Assembly (NCBI GenBank): GCA_000727475.1
Contig: KL647332.1
Span: 165,180-229,179, forward strand
DNA from: Sarcocystis neurona
Taxonomy: Eukaryota > Apicomplexa > Conoidasida > Eucoccidiorida > Sarcocystidae
Length of the DNA stretch: 64,000 nt
Reading direction: 5' to 3'
Shown: piece by piece, positions 25,607 through 38,197 of the stretch
How positions within the stretch are numbered: the stretch's first letter is position 1
Layout of the letters: each line of letters opens with the position of its first letter
Notes under the pieces: model-generated
What the model saw: only the letters and a program-made list of their open reading frames with translations
The model's database searches: none
What the model was told of the DNA's origin: nothing
Position numbers and translations under genes: made by a program

Positions 25607-28600
25607 ATGACCTTCGTCCGCACAAGGGCACAGATGAAGCAACCGCGTACAACCATGTGTACCCGCGAAACACAGATACTTAACGTCAATAACTGTCGAA
25701 AGTACTTTCTTAGGGCCACGTGTCCAGAAAACTGCCTCAGTGGCAGAAACGCACGCAAAGTAGTAGTCACGCCTGCAGTCTGTCAGCAACCTGAGCTCGT
25801 GTCCGAAATCTTCGCGTGTCTGACTTTCCGGGAACGTCGGACGTTGACGCGTGTCTGTCGAGACTGGCGGCGAGCTGCGTGCCTCCGAAGCAGGTGAATT
25901 ATTTGCAAATAGTGCGGCAAAGCGAATACCCTACCAGTATCCGCATTCATTCAGACAGTAATATGCCGCGCAGTAGTGCACTGTACTCCGGATACACGAG
26001 CGCTATCTCAGCGTACACACACATTCATACTGTAATGCCTTACTTTGCGTAGGGGATTCAGTCCTTGAGCCATACAAAGGGCGAGAGTCTTTTGCCGCTC
26101 ACAACACACCCCTGTGTCTGTTGTGTATCAGCACTTCTTACTTGGATTGTAGAGGCACGTACGCCTGTAGTATAGTGACTGTATGCACTGCAGGTGAAGG
26201 TCATTCGGCTTCTGAAATCTTCAACGATATTCACTGTAGCAGTAGTAGCAGTAGTAATAGTACTGTATCAGCAGTAGTCGACTGCTTAGCTTTTCGAGTG
26301 GAGCTGCAAATGTACCTGTAGTATACGCGAGCGTTCATGCGTAAAGGTAGCTGCACCGATGTATGTGGAGGCACTTTTTTGAGTATTGTTTGGAGACAAT
26401 TGTCTTCGCTAGAGTTTGTTAGTATAGGCAGTTGCTTTGGGTACTTACAAGTGCCTGCGTATGACACTTAGGGGACGCATCTGCGTGACGTGGACCTCCA
26501 CGCATGTAATCGATGAACTGCGTGCAACCGTAAGTTGTACAGCAGCGGTCACGACTGGTCCTGTAGCGAGAGCAAGTCCAGCGAAAAATTCTTTTGCAAT
26601 AGCCAAATACAGAGTCACCGTTACAGAAGACATCTGCCCGGATATGTCCTTGTTGCACTTTTTTCGCTCCTCACTGATGCAGTGTAACTTGTGCAAGTGT
26701 TTCGACTTCACGTAAACACTCGTGAAGTAGTAGTCGGGCCAGAGGCCGATTTTGTTTCTTGGCTTATGCGCTGCGATCTCTCTCGGTGCCCTGAAAACAA
26801 ACGATCCAATATTTGCCCTGAGACTTACACGACATCGTGTTTTCGTGTGTGATGCTTCCGTCCACTCAGCTGGACTGATGTAGACGCGACGTTTACCGAC
26901 GGATCGGTGGCCCTATATCGCATGTCTGAAAATCTTAAGCACGCCGGCGTTTCACCGAAGAAAGAAAGGTCCACGTTCAGGGGTGTGATACACTCCAGTA
27001 CCACAGCCAGTGGCGACACCACTCCACAGCCCTTTCCTTGCTCGTTTTCCTGCAGCAGCATCCCCATGAAACTGCGACGGAAGCCACCCCCTTCAATGGC
27101 CTTTATTAGAAAACTGCAACTTGCTGCTTCGAGTAGTACGGACGCAGCAAGGATTATCCTGCTTCTCTTCTTCCCGCATCCAATGACTGCTGGATCTCGC
27201 GAAGGAGTTGCCAGTGGCGTGCGATTCGCTTTTGAAAATGCCGCTGCTGTTCACGCTAGGGAGACAACGACGGGACTGGAAAACTGTGTGACAAACGTGG
27301 ATGTCTATGCCGACGTCGACAGCATGCCACCACACTGCTCTTCTGATGGAAATACGACAAAAGATGCGGGACGAACGAGGTCTTCTGTATGCGAACCAAA
27401 CCTCTTCAGCGCTGGAAAGGGACGGAGACGGGAGGACGACGGCCCGAGAGAAACCTCTCCAAGCAACGCTGTTCGGACAAAGACCGGCGTGACGAGCCTG
27501 TGGAGGCCTCAACACAGGTTCATCAGTTTCCCGTTACTTGAGGAGTTGCACGTTTATCGCGCTGCAGGCCCAAGAGGATCTGGATTTATCAGAAGAGGTA
27601 AAACTAATTTGTACCCCGTGCTTCTTATAGTGCGTTCGTGCAGTCAACAAGAAGTTCGTTACCGTGTTACAGCTCAGTCGTCTAACGTTGTTGAAAACGT
27701 GCTCAATGTTTCATTTCGTCTCTTGTGCTCCACGTACACGACTGTGCATTTGCTTGATAATTGCACTGCAGCGCCCATCTTGGAGCGCAGCCAGTGGGGG
27801 GGATAGACGCAGACGCAACAAATGCACATCCGTCANNNNNNNNNNNNNNNNNNNNNNNNNNNNNNNNNNNNNNNNNNNNNNNNNNNNNNNNNNNNNNNNN
27901 NNNNNNNNNNNNNNNNNNNNNNNNNNNNNNNNNNNNNNNNNNNNNNNNNNNNNNNNNNNNNNNNNNNNNNNNNNNNNNNNNNNNNNNNNNNNNNNNNNNN
28001 NNNNNNNNNNNNNNNNNNNNNNNNNNNNNNNNNNNNNNNNNNNNNNNNNNNNNNNNNNNNNNNNNNNNNNNNNNNNNNNNNNNNNNNNNNNNNNNNNNNN
28101 NNNNNNNNNNNNNNNNNNNNNNNNNNNNNNNNNNNNNNNNNNNNNNNNNNNNNNNNNNNNNNNNNNNNNNNNNNNNNNNNNNNNNNNNNNNNNNNNNNNN
28201 NNNNNNNNNNNNNNNNNNNNNNNNNNNNNNNNNNNNNNNNNNNNNNNNNNNNNNNNNNNNNNNNNNNNNNNNNNNNNNNNNNNNNNNNNNNNNNNNNNNN
28301 NNNNNNNNNNNNNNNNNNNNNNNNNNNNNNNNNNNNNNNNNNNNNNNNNNNNNNNNNNNNNNNNNNNNNNNNNNNNNNNNNNNNNNNNNNNNNNNNNNNN
28401 NNNNNNNNNNNNNNNNNNNNNNNNNNNNNNNNNNNNNNNNNNNNNNNNNNNNNNNNNNNNNNNNNNNNNNNNNNNNNNNNNNNNNNNNNNNNNNNNNNNN
28501 NNNNNNNNNNNNNNNNNNNNNNNNNNNNNNNNNNNNNNNNNNNNNNNNNNNNNNNNNNNNNNNNNNNNNNNNNNNNNNNNNNNNNNNNNNNNNNNNNNNN

Positions 28601-31600
28601 NNNNNNNNNNNNNNNNNNNNNNNNNNNNNNNNNNNNNNNNNNNNNNNNNNNNNNNNNNNNNNNNNNNNNNNNNNNNNNNNNNNNNNNNNNNNNNNNNNNN
28701 NNNNNNNNNNNNNNNNNNNNNNNNNNNNNNNNNNNNNNNNNNNNNNNNNNNNNNNNNNNNNNNNNNNNGCAGACGCAACAAATGCACGGCCGTCATGTAA
28801 CTTCTGTTGACTCCGCAACACATTATCAATCCAGTGGGGGGTTAGACGCAGACGGAACAAATGCACATCCGTCATGTAACTTGTGTTGACTTTTCTGTGC
28901 AGGCACTCCGCAACACATTATCAATCTTTTTGAGAGCAGGAAGAAAGTATACAGTGAACGTCCGTTTTCAGGTTCGGACCCGTACCTGCGCAAAAAGGTT
29001 AACTGTTTCGGACACGAATGTGGGAACTCTGATCCTCTTTCAACGACAGATTACATTATTTCTTCCCCCGTACCCAAACGACGGACAGATTCGTCGCCAC
29101 TGTCCGCCTCTTCCTCTACCACGGCGACAGAGTCGCCAACGCTTGGCGCCGCAAGCACTTGCGAGAATGCTTGTGTTGCTCGGAGAGACCTGTGTAATCG
29201 CTTAACGTCTGTACTACGAGGTGGTAATGATTTTTGCAAGGTGAAGGCGTCTCGTCGTGTGAACCCGAGAGAGGTGTTAGCGTGCCGTCCAAACACGGAG
29301 CAAAACGTTGCACACACCCTCAGGTCCTCCGTGCAAACGAAGAAGAATCAAAATACCTCTCTATCCCACAACGTCCTCGTGGGTCAACGTTTGTCTAATG
29401 CGCCACTTCCAGTCGAACACACGCCTCCATCACAACGGTTGCCCATCAACACCCGGCCTCCTCTCGCATTTCCTCCGCGGGTGTTTACTTTCCTCCCCCG
29501 GGACAACTTCAGCGTCTGTACAAGCTGCACACCAGTGTCATCGCAACTAAAAAATATGGCTTCCAGCGCTCGGGAGCTAGGTGGCGATGCATGCGGCCTT
29601 CCTACTCATGTAACCGCAGCTAGCACGCACCCTGACGCCAGCTGCGAGAAAACAAAACTTCCGCCAGTGTCGCTAGAAACAGAATTGTCTGGGACACATG
29701 CAGAATTACAAGCAGCCCAGACAGCAACGGCGAGCGCTGAGCAAGGCCACCATAAAGGTACCACTGATCAACTGCGAACGCGGCTTCAGAAGCAACAACC
29801 AAGATACGTCTTCCCCGCTCTTCGCTGCCTGATCTTGGAGATTCCAATTTCGTCGTCAATATTGACTTCTATATGCAGGTGTCTCCCCAGGTTGGAATAC
29901 CTCAGTGTCACTCAGCTGCTTGCCTATTCACTTGAAAGGAGCCGGCGGTCCACCACACAGGATGAAGAAACACAATGTGTAGCTGCTGTTGAAGAGATAT
30001 TGTCTGTGCTTCCGTGTCAACAACTTAAAGGCCTCAGTGTGGAGTTCTCCAGTGCGCAGGCTCCTAGTGACTGCTTTCCTTTCTATGATGACGGGTTCGA
30101 GGCGGAAGCCGGAAAGGGGGGCACGGCAAACAGGGACGCATCACCGGAAAAGCAGGAGTCGTGGGAAATGCGAGGGGACCAGAGCAAAGATGAAGAGATC
30201 TGGCACGAACTGGAGCAGCGCGCTACGAATGAAGAGTCCACGTTGGCTGATCTCTGCGTATCGACAACTGTCGTGGATGAAGAGCCAGGAGGATATGATG
30301 GAGGAGATAGCTTTGCACAAGAAACTGGAGATCGTCTTGTAGCGCGTCTGGCCAGGACCCAACAAGAGAGTCTCGAAGTGCTGTGGGTGAGATTTATGGC
30401 ATCCCGGTTGGAATACGTTGCGGAGGCGCAGCGGTGGTTGTGGTGAATAGCTTCTCGCCCTAGGAATTCATTATTCATTTTTAAACAGACGGCTAAGGCG
30501 GTGGTGGTGTTCCCTGGTCGAACTGGATTGCCACTGGTTAATTAGTGTCTCGTGTGAACGACATGTTTGTAGCCGTGGGTTGCCCACAGGCTATAGCCGG
30601 GTCGTATTTTGCTTATCTGGCGCAGACGACTTTTAGTGCTCACTGGAGGCCGACTGAGATGCTGTGCGATTTTGGTTGTTCTTGCATCCTGCAGGCCCCC
30701 CGTTTGTCAGTTTCATATTCACGCCTCAAACAGTTTTTGGATCGCTGCAAAAAACTCCAGTCCTGGCACGTTGCTGGCTGGGCGGCGCTGTTGGCGGCGG
30801 TTCAGTTGAAATAATATGGTGGGGGAAAAAGGCAAAGCTGCGCGAGGCTGTCTGCATGCCGGAGTTCTAAAACAGCCGGAGGCCAAACAGCGGAGGCGGG
30901 AGTCGGCTGCAGCGAAGACGTCCTTCAGCGCAGCACCTTATAATAAAAGACGCCGCACGAATTAGTCATATGGGCAGCCTACCGAGACGTATCGGTCACA
31001 TAGGCGCGGTGTACTTCGTGTACTTCGCAGTAGTTTCTGCATCACTGATAGTGACTGGCTCCCGAGTTCCTGCTCAGCTGACGGGACAAAAGCTTCACGC
31101 ACGTCTTTCCCCAAATCAGTGCATCACAATCAATTACTCTACAATCGTCGTGTACTACAACGCAATCTAGTATATCACTCTAACCTGTGCTTCGTGTGTG
31201 GACGTAAAGGGACTGGTGTTGAACCAGATCTTCTCACAGTACCACGCAAGGGACATCTGCGCTTGGTGGACAAACTAACTTGCAACCCAAATAAGTTCGT
31301 GATATCTGGTCGTCGACCAGTTCGCCCCTGGGAGCATAAGGTCTTGCGCTTCGCGTTGTTTTTATGCACAACGGCTCGACGAAATTGGGTCGTGAGATCT
31401 TTTTTATTCGAGTGCCCTCACAACGTAAATGGGTGTTTAAACGGGTGCGGTGGGGATGTAGCTCGTCAGCGTAGCTTTGGTGAAGGTCGTTGAGACGTCT
31501 CAGCTAAGCGCACGGCAATTTTACTGAATTTCCACGCGGGTGTAAGACACTATTTCTTCCCGAAACGCTGCCTTGTTTTCTCTGTAACCGGGAGGAGGAG

Positions 31601-33716
31601 GCTGAACCAGGAAGAAATCCATGTTTCAAGTAATGTGAGGGCATTCAACACATGTGTTTTGAACGACGCATGTGACGGAGAGCAGAACGATGCACGTCAT
31701 TGCAGTCAAAGTGCAAGAGATGGCTCCAGTATTATAGTCTTTGAAAGTGCCTTGCTTGCTGAAGATCTCCCAAACGCTGCGACTTCGTGGTTGGCAGTAA
31801 GGTAATCCTCGCAGTCTGCTTCAGTGACGGGCACGTAGTGAGTACATTCTTGAGTATGTTTTATCCGTGAGCAGTGGACTTTTTGGCAACGGTGCAGCAA
31901 AAAGCTAGTGCGGGGCAAGGGGGGTTGTCGTCATTTAGTCGGCTCGCGTTCGTGGTGCTTGAGGTCTTTTCGGCTGATGCGAACTGCCTAATTATTCTTG
32001 TGATTTCCCAGCTGTCCGCTTTAAGTAGTCTTCTACATCTATATATATCGGCCATTCCCAAGATGGGGATACGCGTGAGCATACCTAGAGTGCGAGCTGA
32101 CAAAGCTGCAGAGATGCCACAGGAAGCGTGGAGTGAGCTGCTTGTGTCCGTCCGCCAATGCAGATGCACCCCTCCATCCGTACTGCCTGCGCACTGTTCG
32201 CCTTACACCTGACGCAGTCTGTTAACTCGCCACCTTGTGATGGCTCAGCAACGCGTGTTTAAGACTACACGTCGGTCAGTTATATACACCTGTTGATGTC
32301 AAACCCATTAGCTTAGTGTATGCAAGGGGGGCGCTGTCGACGAGAATCAGTCATATTTATTGCCTCTCGGCAAGGATGCATCTGATATATCAAGCGACCT
32401 CCGTATGGCAAAACCAGCCCGCCTGTGGAGCCCCCAAGCAAAAACGGTGGATCGAAGGCTCAGGCTTGTGGACTGAGAGTGCAAACCTGGCGCCTTCCAT
32501 GGCTGCGTCTATCTGCAAATACTCTGTGAATTTTTGTCTTCCGTCATTGAATTCATATGTATATATACATGCATGTGTGCATGCAGGTGTATGTGTAATA
32601 CGCATACATATGGACACCTGCATGTACATACGTTTTTGGTGGATGCGCACTGCGTACAATGTTGACGCCGCTGAAGACGGCGGCAAAATGTGCAGAAGTG
32701 CAACCACGTACTTGAAGCTCAAAATTGTCCATGACAAAGCTGTGACGTTACCGCTTGGCGCAGCAGTCATTACAAGCAGGAATAGAGCCGGTAGCAACTT
32801 CCGGTGATCTACCCCTTTGCATTCCCCTGCCGCTGCAAGCCGCTGGGTGCCGCTGGTATAACCCTACAGCTGCCGTGAGAAGGCTTTCGAAGCCGCTGTA
32901 TAGTGGCATTCCCATGCGTACACGTACGCCACAATAACGTCTACTACATCTGTGTGCATGTGTCTACATGTGAGCGACGCAAGCGTCAGCCAAACTACAT
33001 ACTCTACGCTGTTTGTGAGAGTGAACCGGCACGCACTGCGAAGCCTTTGCTGGTGTCAGTGTCAGGAGATTCACCACATTCTTTGTGCTTGTTCTGACCT
33101 CACACGATGGGATCTACTCTGGTGAAATATCCTTTTAGGTCCTCAATTTATTGGGTGCTACTTTCCGGACAAGCCTTCGGATGCTGTTCCCCCGTGTATG
33201 GATTGCATCGTTATACGCACGCATACATACGTAAAGGCACACTTACACGAGCACAATAATACGGAAAATCGCCTGTGCTCAAACCACTACCACTACTATA
33301 GTATCCTACAATGGTAACAGGCTTTCATATTACAGGTATATCCGGCTGCATCACTGGCGAGGTTGGTTTCAGCAATGTTGCCTCTTTCGGGTGTGTGGGA
33401 CAACGGCGGCAGCAGGGCCAGGAAATATGACAGTTTGTGGTCCACACTGTCTGAGACGCGGCCACTGGTGCTGAGTGAGCCAGTCCCCCATGAACGGGAC
33501 GGAAAAGCTAAACGAAAAAGAAAAAAACACAGTACCGCTCACTACCGCCCTGTGCAACGGCTGGCGAAGGCGTCGAACACTATGCGTATGCCGACACTTC
33601 TGCTGAGTACCGAAGAAGGCGAAAACAATGGGCAACCAGAGAAGCCGCATTTTGCACACATACCTTTCCTTCCTCGTGTTCCATCAGTGGCGGTGGTTAT
33701 AGCACCACCGCCGGTG
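25607..33716 (+). CDS. F-box/leucine-rich-repeat-like protein, multi-exon, 3' end not found
   Basis: F-box proteins bind Skp1 and bring substrates to SCF ubiquitin ligases. Exon 1 (25607-25893, ATG start) ends in an F-box: ELVSEIFACLTFRERR then LTRVCRDWRRAAC. Exon 2 (26870-27597) joins in phase and opens with SWTDVD, the kind of sequence that usually follows an F-box; it ends near FPLLEELHVYRA, a leucine-rich-repeat-like strand. Exon 3 (28903-30386) is open throughout, with a low-complexity insert and then PALRCLILEIP, LPRLEYLSV and SLEVLW. Exon 4 starts at 30695 (LKQFLDRCKKLQSWHV). Exon 5 starts at 31875 and ends near 32074 at a GTGAGC donor or later (LSALSSLLHLYI). Exon 6 (33336-33716) carries a basic patch (KAKRKRKKH) and ends at a strong GTAAGC donor. 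Joins 1-2, 2-3 and 3-4 are phase-consistent; 4-5 is not, so an exon there is missing or misplaced. The gap lies in intron 2. Confidence 0.72.
27793..28922. repeat. 79-bp tandem repeat in F-box intron 2, mostly collapsed into a gap
   Basis: The sequence AGACGCAGACGCAACAAATGCACATCCGTCA appears left of the gap; after it, units begin at 28769 and 28848, a period of 79 bp. Each complete unit also holds TCCGCAACACATTATCAATC, which is the start of exon 3. The last unit carries 16 extra bases (TTTTCTGTGCAGGCAC) that supply the splice acceptor. Array length is unknown because of the gap. Confidence 0.85.
27836..28768. other. Assembly gap, 933 N
   Basis: A run of undetermined bases. Both flanks are the same 79-bp repeat, so the gap most likely reflects an unresolved tandem array inside an intron. 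Its length may be an estimate. Confidence 0.98.
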
Positions 33717-34925
33717 GTAAGCCCGTACTTGTGAGAGGAAGTCGAATGCATGGAGCTGATGGAGTGTCGCTGGTTGCAAATTGGCAGCATTCTACAGATA
33801 TCATTCAGAGTCAATTCACGTGAAGGAACGAGTGTCTTTCGTGTGTACATGGCTCCCACGATGGAGACCACCCTTGTGCGCGGGTGTGCGCTCGAAGTAT
33901 GTTGCCTCGCTGTCAACTGCTTATCTTCTATCCACCGTGTAGCGCGCGCGCGGACGTGGTAGGGCGTTCAACGTAGCTGTCGCCTTGCAGTGTAGTGAGT
34001 CGAGAAACGCAGATAATTTTTCCCATCCTTCCTCGTTTACACGACATATTATATTGCACTGGAACTCCGTACACATACTCCTATAGAGTGTGATAGCCCT
34101 ATACGCTATCTATATGGGGTTGCGTGCCTTCGCTGCCGAGAGAGCGCATGCATTCCCAGCACCAGGTGCTGAAACATCCATCGTTTTGGTATGTGCGGTA
34201 CAGCGTAATCGTGCTACGTAGGATTTTTGTAGTACCACTGGTAGCTATTCGAGTTCACCTACTGCTGTATGTTTCGTCCTGTCCGTGCAAGAGATGTTAT
34301 TTGAATTGCGTTAGTCCTCGTCAGCTGAACCTTTTCCTCACATTCTCCGCTACATCCACGCCATCAACAAGTGCCTGCCTCTGAAGTCCGGTTGCTGGGG
34401 CTGTAGACACCTGGAAAAGATGGAACTCTAAAGACTGCTAGCGAGGGATGGTAGACATCGTGGGGGGCCCCTCCTGGCTAGACGTGTATCCGTGCGTTTC
34501 CTGTGCACCGCAGGCCAAGGTGTGTGTGAATTAAACAGCACTTCGATGGTGCCCAACCCCGGGCACATCTGCGCTGTCTACTGAGCAACGCAGACTCGAA
34601 AGTTTGTGGATGACGTTGGTTTTATCGCGTTTATCTCTCCGATGTATTTGACTCGGAATGCCGCGGCTCTCCGGAAGTTTCCGGGACCATGTTTGCTTTG
34701 TGCATCTTCTCCTATATATAAACCACGCATACGTTGCCGGTCGGACAGTCCTTCACTGTTCTCTGTTCAACGTCCCCCCCCCATCTCTTCCCCACGTGCG
34801 TTGTCTGGTGGCTGGTAGCAACCACAGCGTCCCCCAGTAGGGTCGCTGGTTTAGATAGATTTGCAGCGGGATATATCTCGGAAGGAACTGCAGACAACAT
34901 TGTTAACGGGGTTGAAAACGCTGGA
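33717..34925. other. No gene recognised
   Basis: Between the last seen F-box exon and the acylphosphatase start. It should contain the remaining F-box exon or exons, given the strong donor at 33717, but none could be picked out. A pyrimidine-rich stretch lies at 34770-34800, upstream of the acylphosphatase ATG. Confidence 0.5.
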
Positions 34926-35240
34926 ATGGCAGAGGAGGTATATCATAAAAAGGATTCACTTGTGGCGTTGAAGTTCGAGGTCTATGGGAAAGTTCAGGGC
35001 GTTTATTTTCGAGCGTACACGAAAGAGAAGGCGATGTCTTTGGGTCTAGTCGGGTACTGCCTAAACACGTCTCACGGCACTGTACGCGGTGAAGTACAGG
35101 GACCAGCTCCGGACGTGAAGACCATGCTTGATTGGTTGAAGACCACAGGCAGCCCTCAAAGCGTCATCACAAATTGTCGTGTTCTGGAGATGCGCCACAT
35201 CAGCCAATGCTCATTTACTTCATTTTCCATAAGGCGCTGA
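34926..35240 (+). CDS. Acylphosphatase
   Basis: A small cytosolic enzyme that hydrolyses the carboxyl-phosphate bond of acyl phosphates such as 1,3-bisphosphoglycerate. The ORF gives 104 residues, close to the usual 90-100. The family signature is present: VYGKVQGVYFR near residues 19-29, whose Arg binds the phosphate, followed by LGLVGYCLNTSHGTVRGEVQG with the catalytic Asn. Downstream come MLDWLKTTGSP and the terminal strand ending FSIRR. The start is the first ATG in frame (MAEEVYHKK). The frame stays open for 64 codons upstream without another ATG, so a spliced 5' exon cannot be excluded, but the domain is complete without it. It appears to be a single-exon gene on the same strand as the F-box gene. 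Confidence 0.95.
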   Translation: MAEEVYHKKDSLVALKFEVYGKVQGVYFRAYTKEKAMSLGLVGYCLNTSHGTVRGEVQGPAPDVKTMLDWLKTTGSPQSVITNCRVLEMRHISQCSFTSFSIRR

Positions 35241-37345
35241 GCGTTGCCCGACGCCTAAAAAGCAGTCAGAAAAACTATTGCCTCGGTGATACACGTAGTG
35301 AGCTTTTGACCTGCTATTGGCTTTCGTGTTAGTAGTCGACTGGAGACATAACCTTTTCAGGGGCGTTTATACGCTGCAAAGCTAAAAATCTGATGAGTGA
35401 AAGCTCCGCAGTCGTACACTGCAAGCGAAACGACTGGATATTTCGAGGCCTTCTACGGGCAGAGTCCCGTGTCTGCTATACTGGCGCTGTAAGTTTGGCA
35501 ACAAACGGCAATGGCCGCAACGTGCACGACTTCCACATTTTATGCAGGGAATCTGTAATACCACGAGAGAGGCGACTGCTGCAGCAGACACTCCGGTGGT
35601 GGTACTACACAGCGTTCAGGTGGAGCATCACTACCGATGTGCAACCTGTAGGGGCAAGAAGAAGAACAGGAGTGGGCTCCAGAGGAAACGCACCTGTGAG
35701 GGGGGGGGGGCGTACAGGATGCTCGCTAGCACGACTACATAACTGGATCATACTTGTGTAGCCGGTAACGCATTTCGCTAGGGGACAGTATCACTGCGAC
35801 AACAGGAAGTGCCGCGTAAACGTAGCAGCGATCGGAAAGTGACTGTGGCCGTCGAAGCCCCCGCCGACAGTCAGGGTCGTCTGCCGTCGAATAGTGTGTC
35901 AGAATCGCACCTCCGAAAACCACTGTAATCTGTTGTATTTTTTATATGTATGTGTGATCAACAGTCGTAACTCTGTGACCCAATGAGGTATCGCTTCACC
36001 GTACATTATTTTCAAAAAATATCCATGAAATAGCTCGAACAGTGTGCCAACGACTGAAGCGACACGGACTTCTGCGATCACATAAGCGGCAAAGGCTGCG
36101 TGTACGAAATTTGTCCTGTCTATGTTTTTCGGCTAGACGTACCATGTTATTCAGTAACTTCTTTCAGGAGGACCAGCTCCAGAAAAATAGTAAGTGCTCT
36201 GGGGGGCGTTTTATCTCACAGCCCACTGTGGCGTGTAGCACCCGCGTTTGACCACGGACCCGCAGTATTCACACAGGCCGTTGACGTTTTGCAGCGCAGT
36301 CACGCGACTGGAGAACGATGCTGTCACACAGTACAGCATGGTTGAAGGTATCTAAGTATCTTACAAATGTGCAAATGTGAATATATGCGTAGATATTCCT
36401 GCCTCAATTTACGCGTTCGCGTGTAGACGTACTTGCAAACATGCGTGCCGGACGTACACCTGCGTGCGATTATTGTTGCGTATTCTCACACCTTAACCCA
36501 TGGCGTTGGTGTGACGGAGGAAGAAATGGCACGTTTGTAGCTGTCAAGCAGTAGTGCCGCGGGCACTATACAAGTGCGTACACCCATTACACCATAGTGG
36601 GTGAAGAAGAGACGGCCTTTCAGTTTTCAGCGGCTAATGCTCGCGGACGTTGGACACTCCCGGAACTCAGTGAGAAACATCGTGCATTCTTCGGTTTGCA
36701 GCATTTTGTAGTTTTTTCGGTGTGTGGCCATATCCTTGGCGTCAAAAAATCACACCCCCTTGGGTGGCAGAAGCACGACCTGATGTTGCGCGCTACGTAT
36801 GTAGCCGGACTTGCCCGTATGCAATTGCAATATATGACCAAACCTCCTATCGAAAGTATTTACCTCATTAGACACCTGACAAAGTAGGGGGCACGCCAAT
36901 TCTTTTTAGGTTTCTCACATAAACACGCCATTCCAAGCCTACAGAAGGCGCATGCATGTTACTAGTAAGCAAAAAGACTGTGAAACACGGAAAATGCCCA
37001 GTGCTTGCAGACTATATAACGGACTCTGGTTCATCATCTTGTAAATCAAGGGTACTCCACCTGCACAAACTTGGCAGCACTTTCCTCGTAGAAATTATAC
37101 CTCGATTTTACTACGGCGAGGTCGCGTGTATGGCGGAGAGACTGTCTTCAGTTGCACCCTCGGAAAAAGAATGAAATTCTTCATTGCAGTTGATCATCAC
37201 ATGCTGGAATAGAGGTATGTGTTTCTCCGCTTAACGCTTGGGCAGATCCACACATCTGCGCGAGTCGAGTATCCAGCGCCGCACTGCAGGGCAGGCTCGT
37301 TTGATCTAGTTGAGCGCGGTACAAAGCGCGTGCCTCAATCCTTAA
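35241..37345. other. No firm gene; one weak ORF
   Basis: Mostly unremarkable sequence with short frames. The only stretch with protein-like composition is plus 36597-36887 (about 96 codons, from GEEETAFQFSAANARG to a TAG). It lacks an ATG at the front, has no matched acceptor and no recognisable domain. A poly-G run at 35700-35710 may hide a sequencing error. Confidence 0.4.
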
Positions 37346-38049
37346 TCATTTTCCCTCGTTATGCCCCAACATCCAACCCCCCAAACGTTGCATGCCTGTC
37401 CCTGTCCCCTTCCACAGCTTCCCCGGGACCTCTGTGACGGCTGTCCAAGCATGTTGGGCCGCCTTGCCAGTCTTGCGAGAGGCGTTCTGCACTGCAGTTG
37501 CCGCAGCAGCTGAGGTGTTCAAAGCACTCATGTACGCACTCCGGCTTTTTGCCTTCATCTTCTGCCGTATCGGCAGCGTCTTCGCTGAAGCTTGCTGAAT
37601 CATTCTTGATCCACCAACCTTGGCCTTCTTATACGCAAGGGCTGCGTCGTGAGCGATGGCTCTCCCGAGATGCTTCACGGCCCTCTGTGTTTCGAAACTC
37701 CATTCGAAGCCTCGGTCAGGTGGATGAGCGGTCGCCGATTGCCCTGCGTGGCGTCCTACCGACTCACACGCGGAATACAACAGCGTAGGTGAGCTGAAAA
37801 AAAGACAGAAGATCAGTGGGACTAGGCCGAAAAGAGACAGGGAGTCACCTCTGAAACGGCGCTTTGCAGCAGAATATGCTTGGCACTTTTCGGATTTCTC
37901 TGATGCCGCAGAAGCGTGTGCTCGCCGGGAACACGGGGTTGACAATGGCGTCCGGTGGCCCCCGCACCGAGTTCTTTGGGGAGCGTGCATCGTTTGTCGC
38001 CGCGCCCAAACTTTCGGAAGCAACTTTGATAGCGTACCGTTGCCCGAAA
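37346..38049 (-). CDS. Unknown protein, two exons with a 55-nt intron, 5' end missing
   Basis: Downstream exon 37346-37793 and upstream exon 37849-38049, read on the minus strand. The intron 37794-37848 has a GTGACT donor and an acceptor with a long T tract (CTTTTTTTCAG). The donor sits immediately before an in-frame TGA, and the phases match (two bases plus one). The upstream exon contains YAIKVASESLG, then NSVRGPPDA, then FCGIREIRKVP. The downstream exon is Ala/Lys-rich and helical (AYKKAKVGGSRM; MKAKSRSAYMSAL) and ends GWMLGHNEGK. Read through without splicing, the intron would mimic a hydrophobic segment (LVPLIFCLFF), which I take as an artefact. No family recognised. The upstream exon needs at least one more 5' exon; a candidate lies at 38198-38419. 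Confidence 0.5.
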
Positions 38050-38197
38050 CTGGAAAACCGTAGCTAGCTGCTTGGAACCCTCACAGTCGATTCTGTGTGA
38101 TGCAGGAGAGAATATTTCCGGAAGGACGAAATCGATGATGATTACGACTTGCGTGCCGCGCGCGTCTGAGGGACAGGTCCTCGGATATGTCGTGCCT

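Noticed and set aside
27664..28889. Long open frames on both strands across the gap
   Set aside because: They consist mostly of unknown residues from the run of N; the real sequence is intronic repeat.
31119..31493. 124-codon plus ORF between F-box exons 4 and 5
   Set aside because: Arg/Asn/Cys-rich, no leucine-rich-repeat pattern and no phase-matched acceptor. It could not be used to fix the exon 4 to 5 join.
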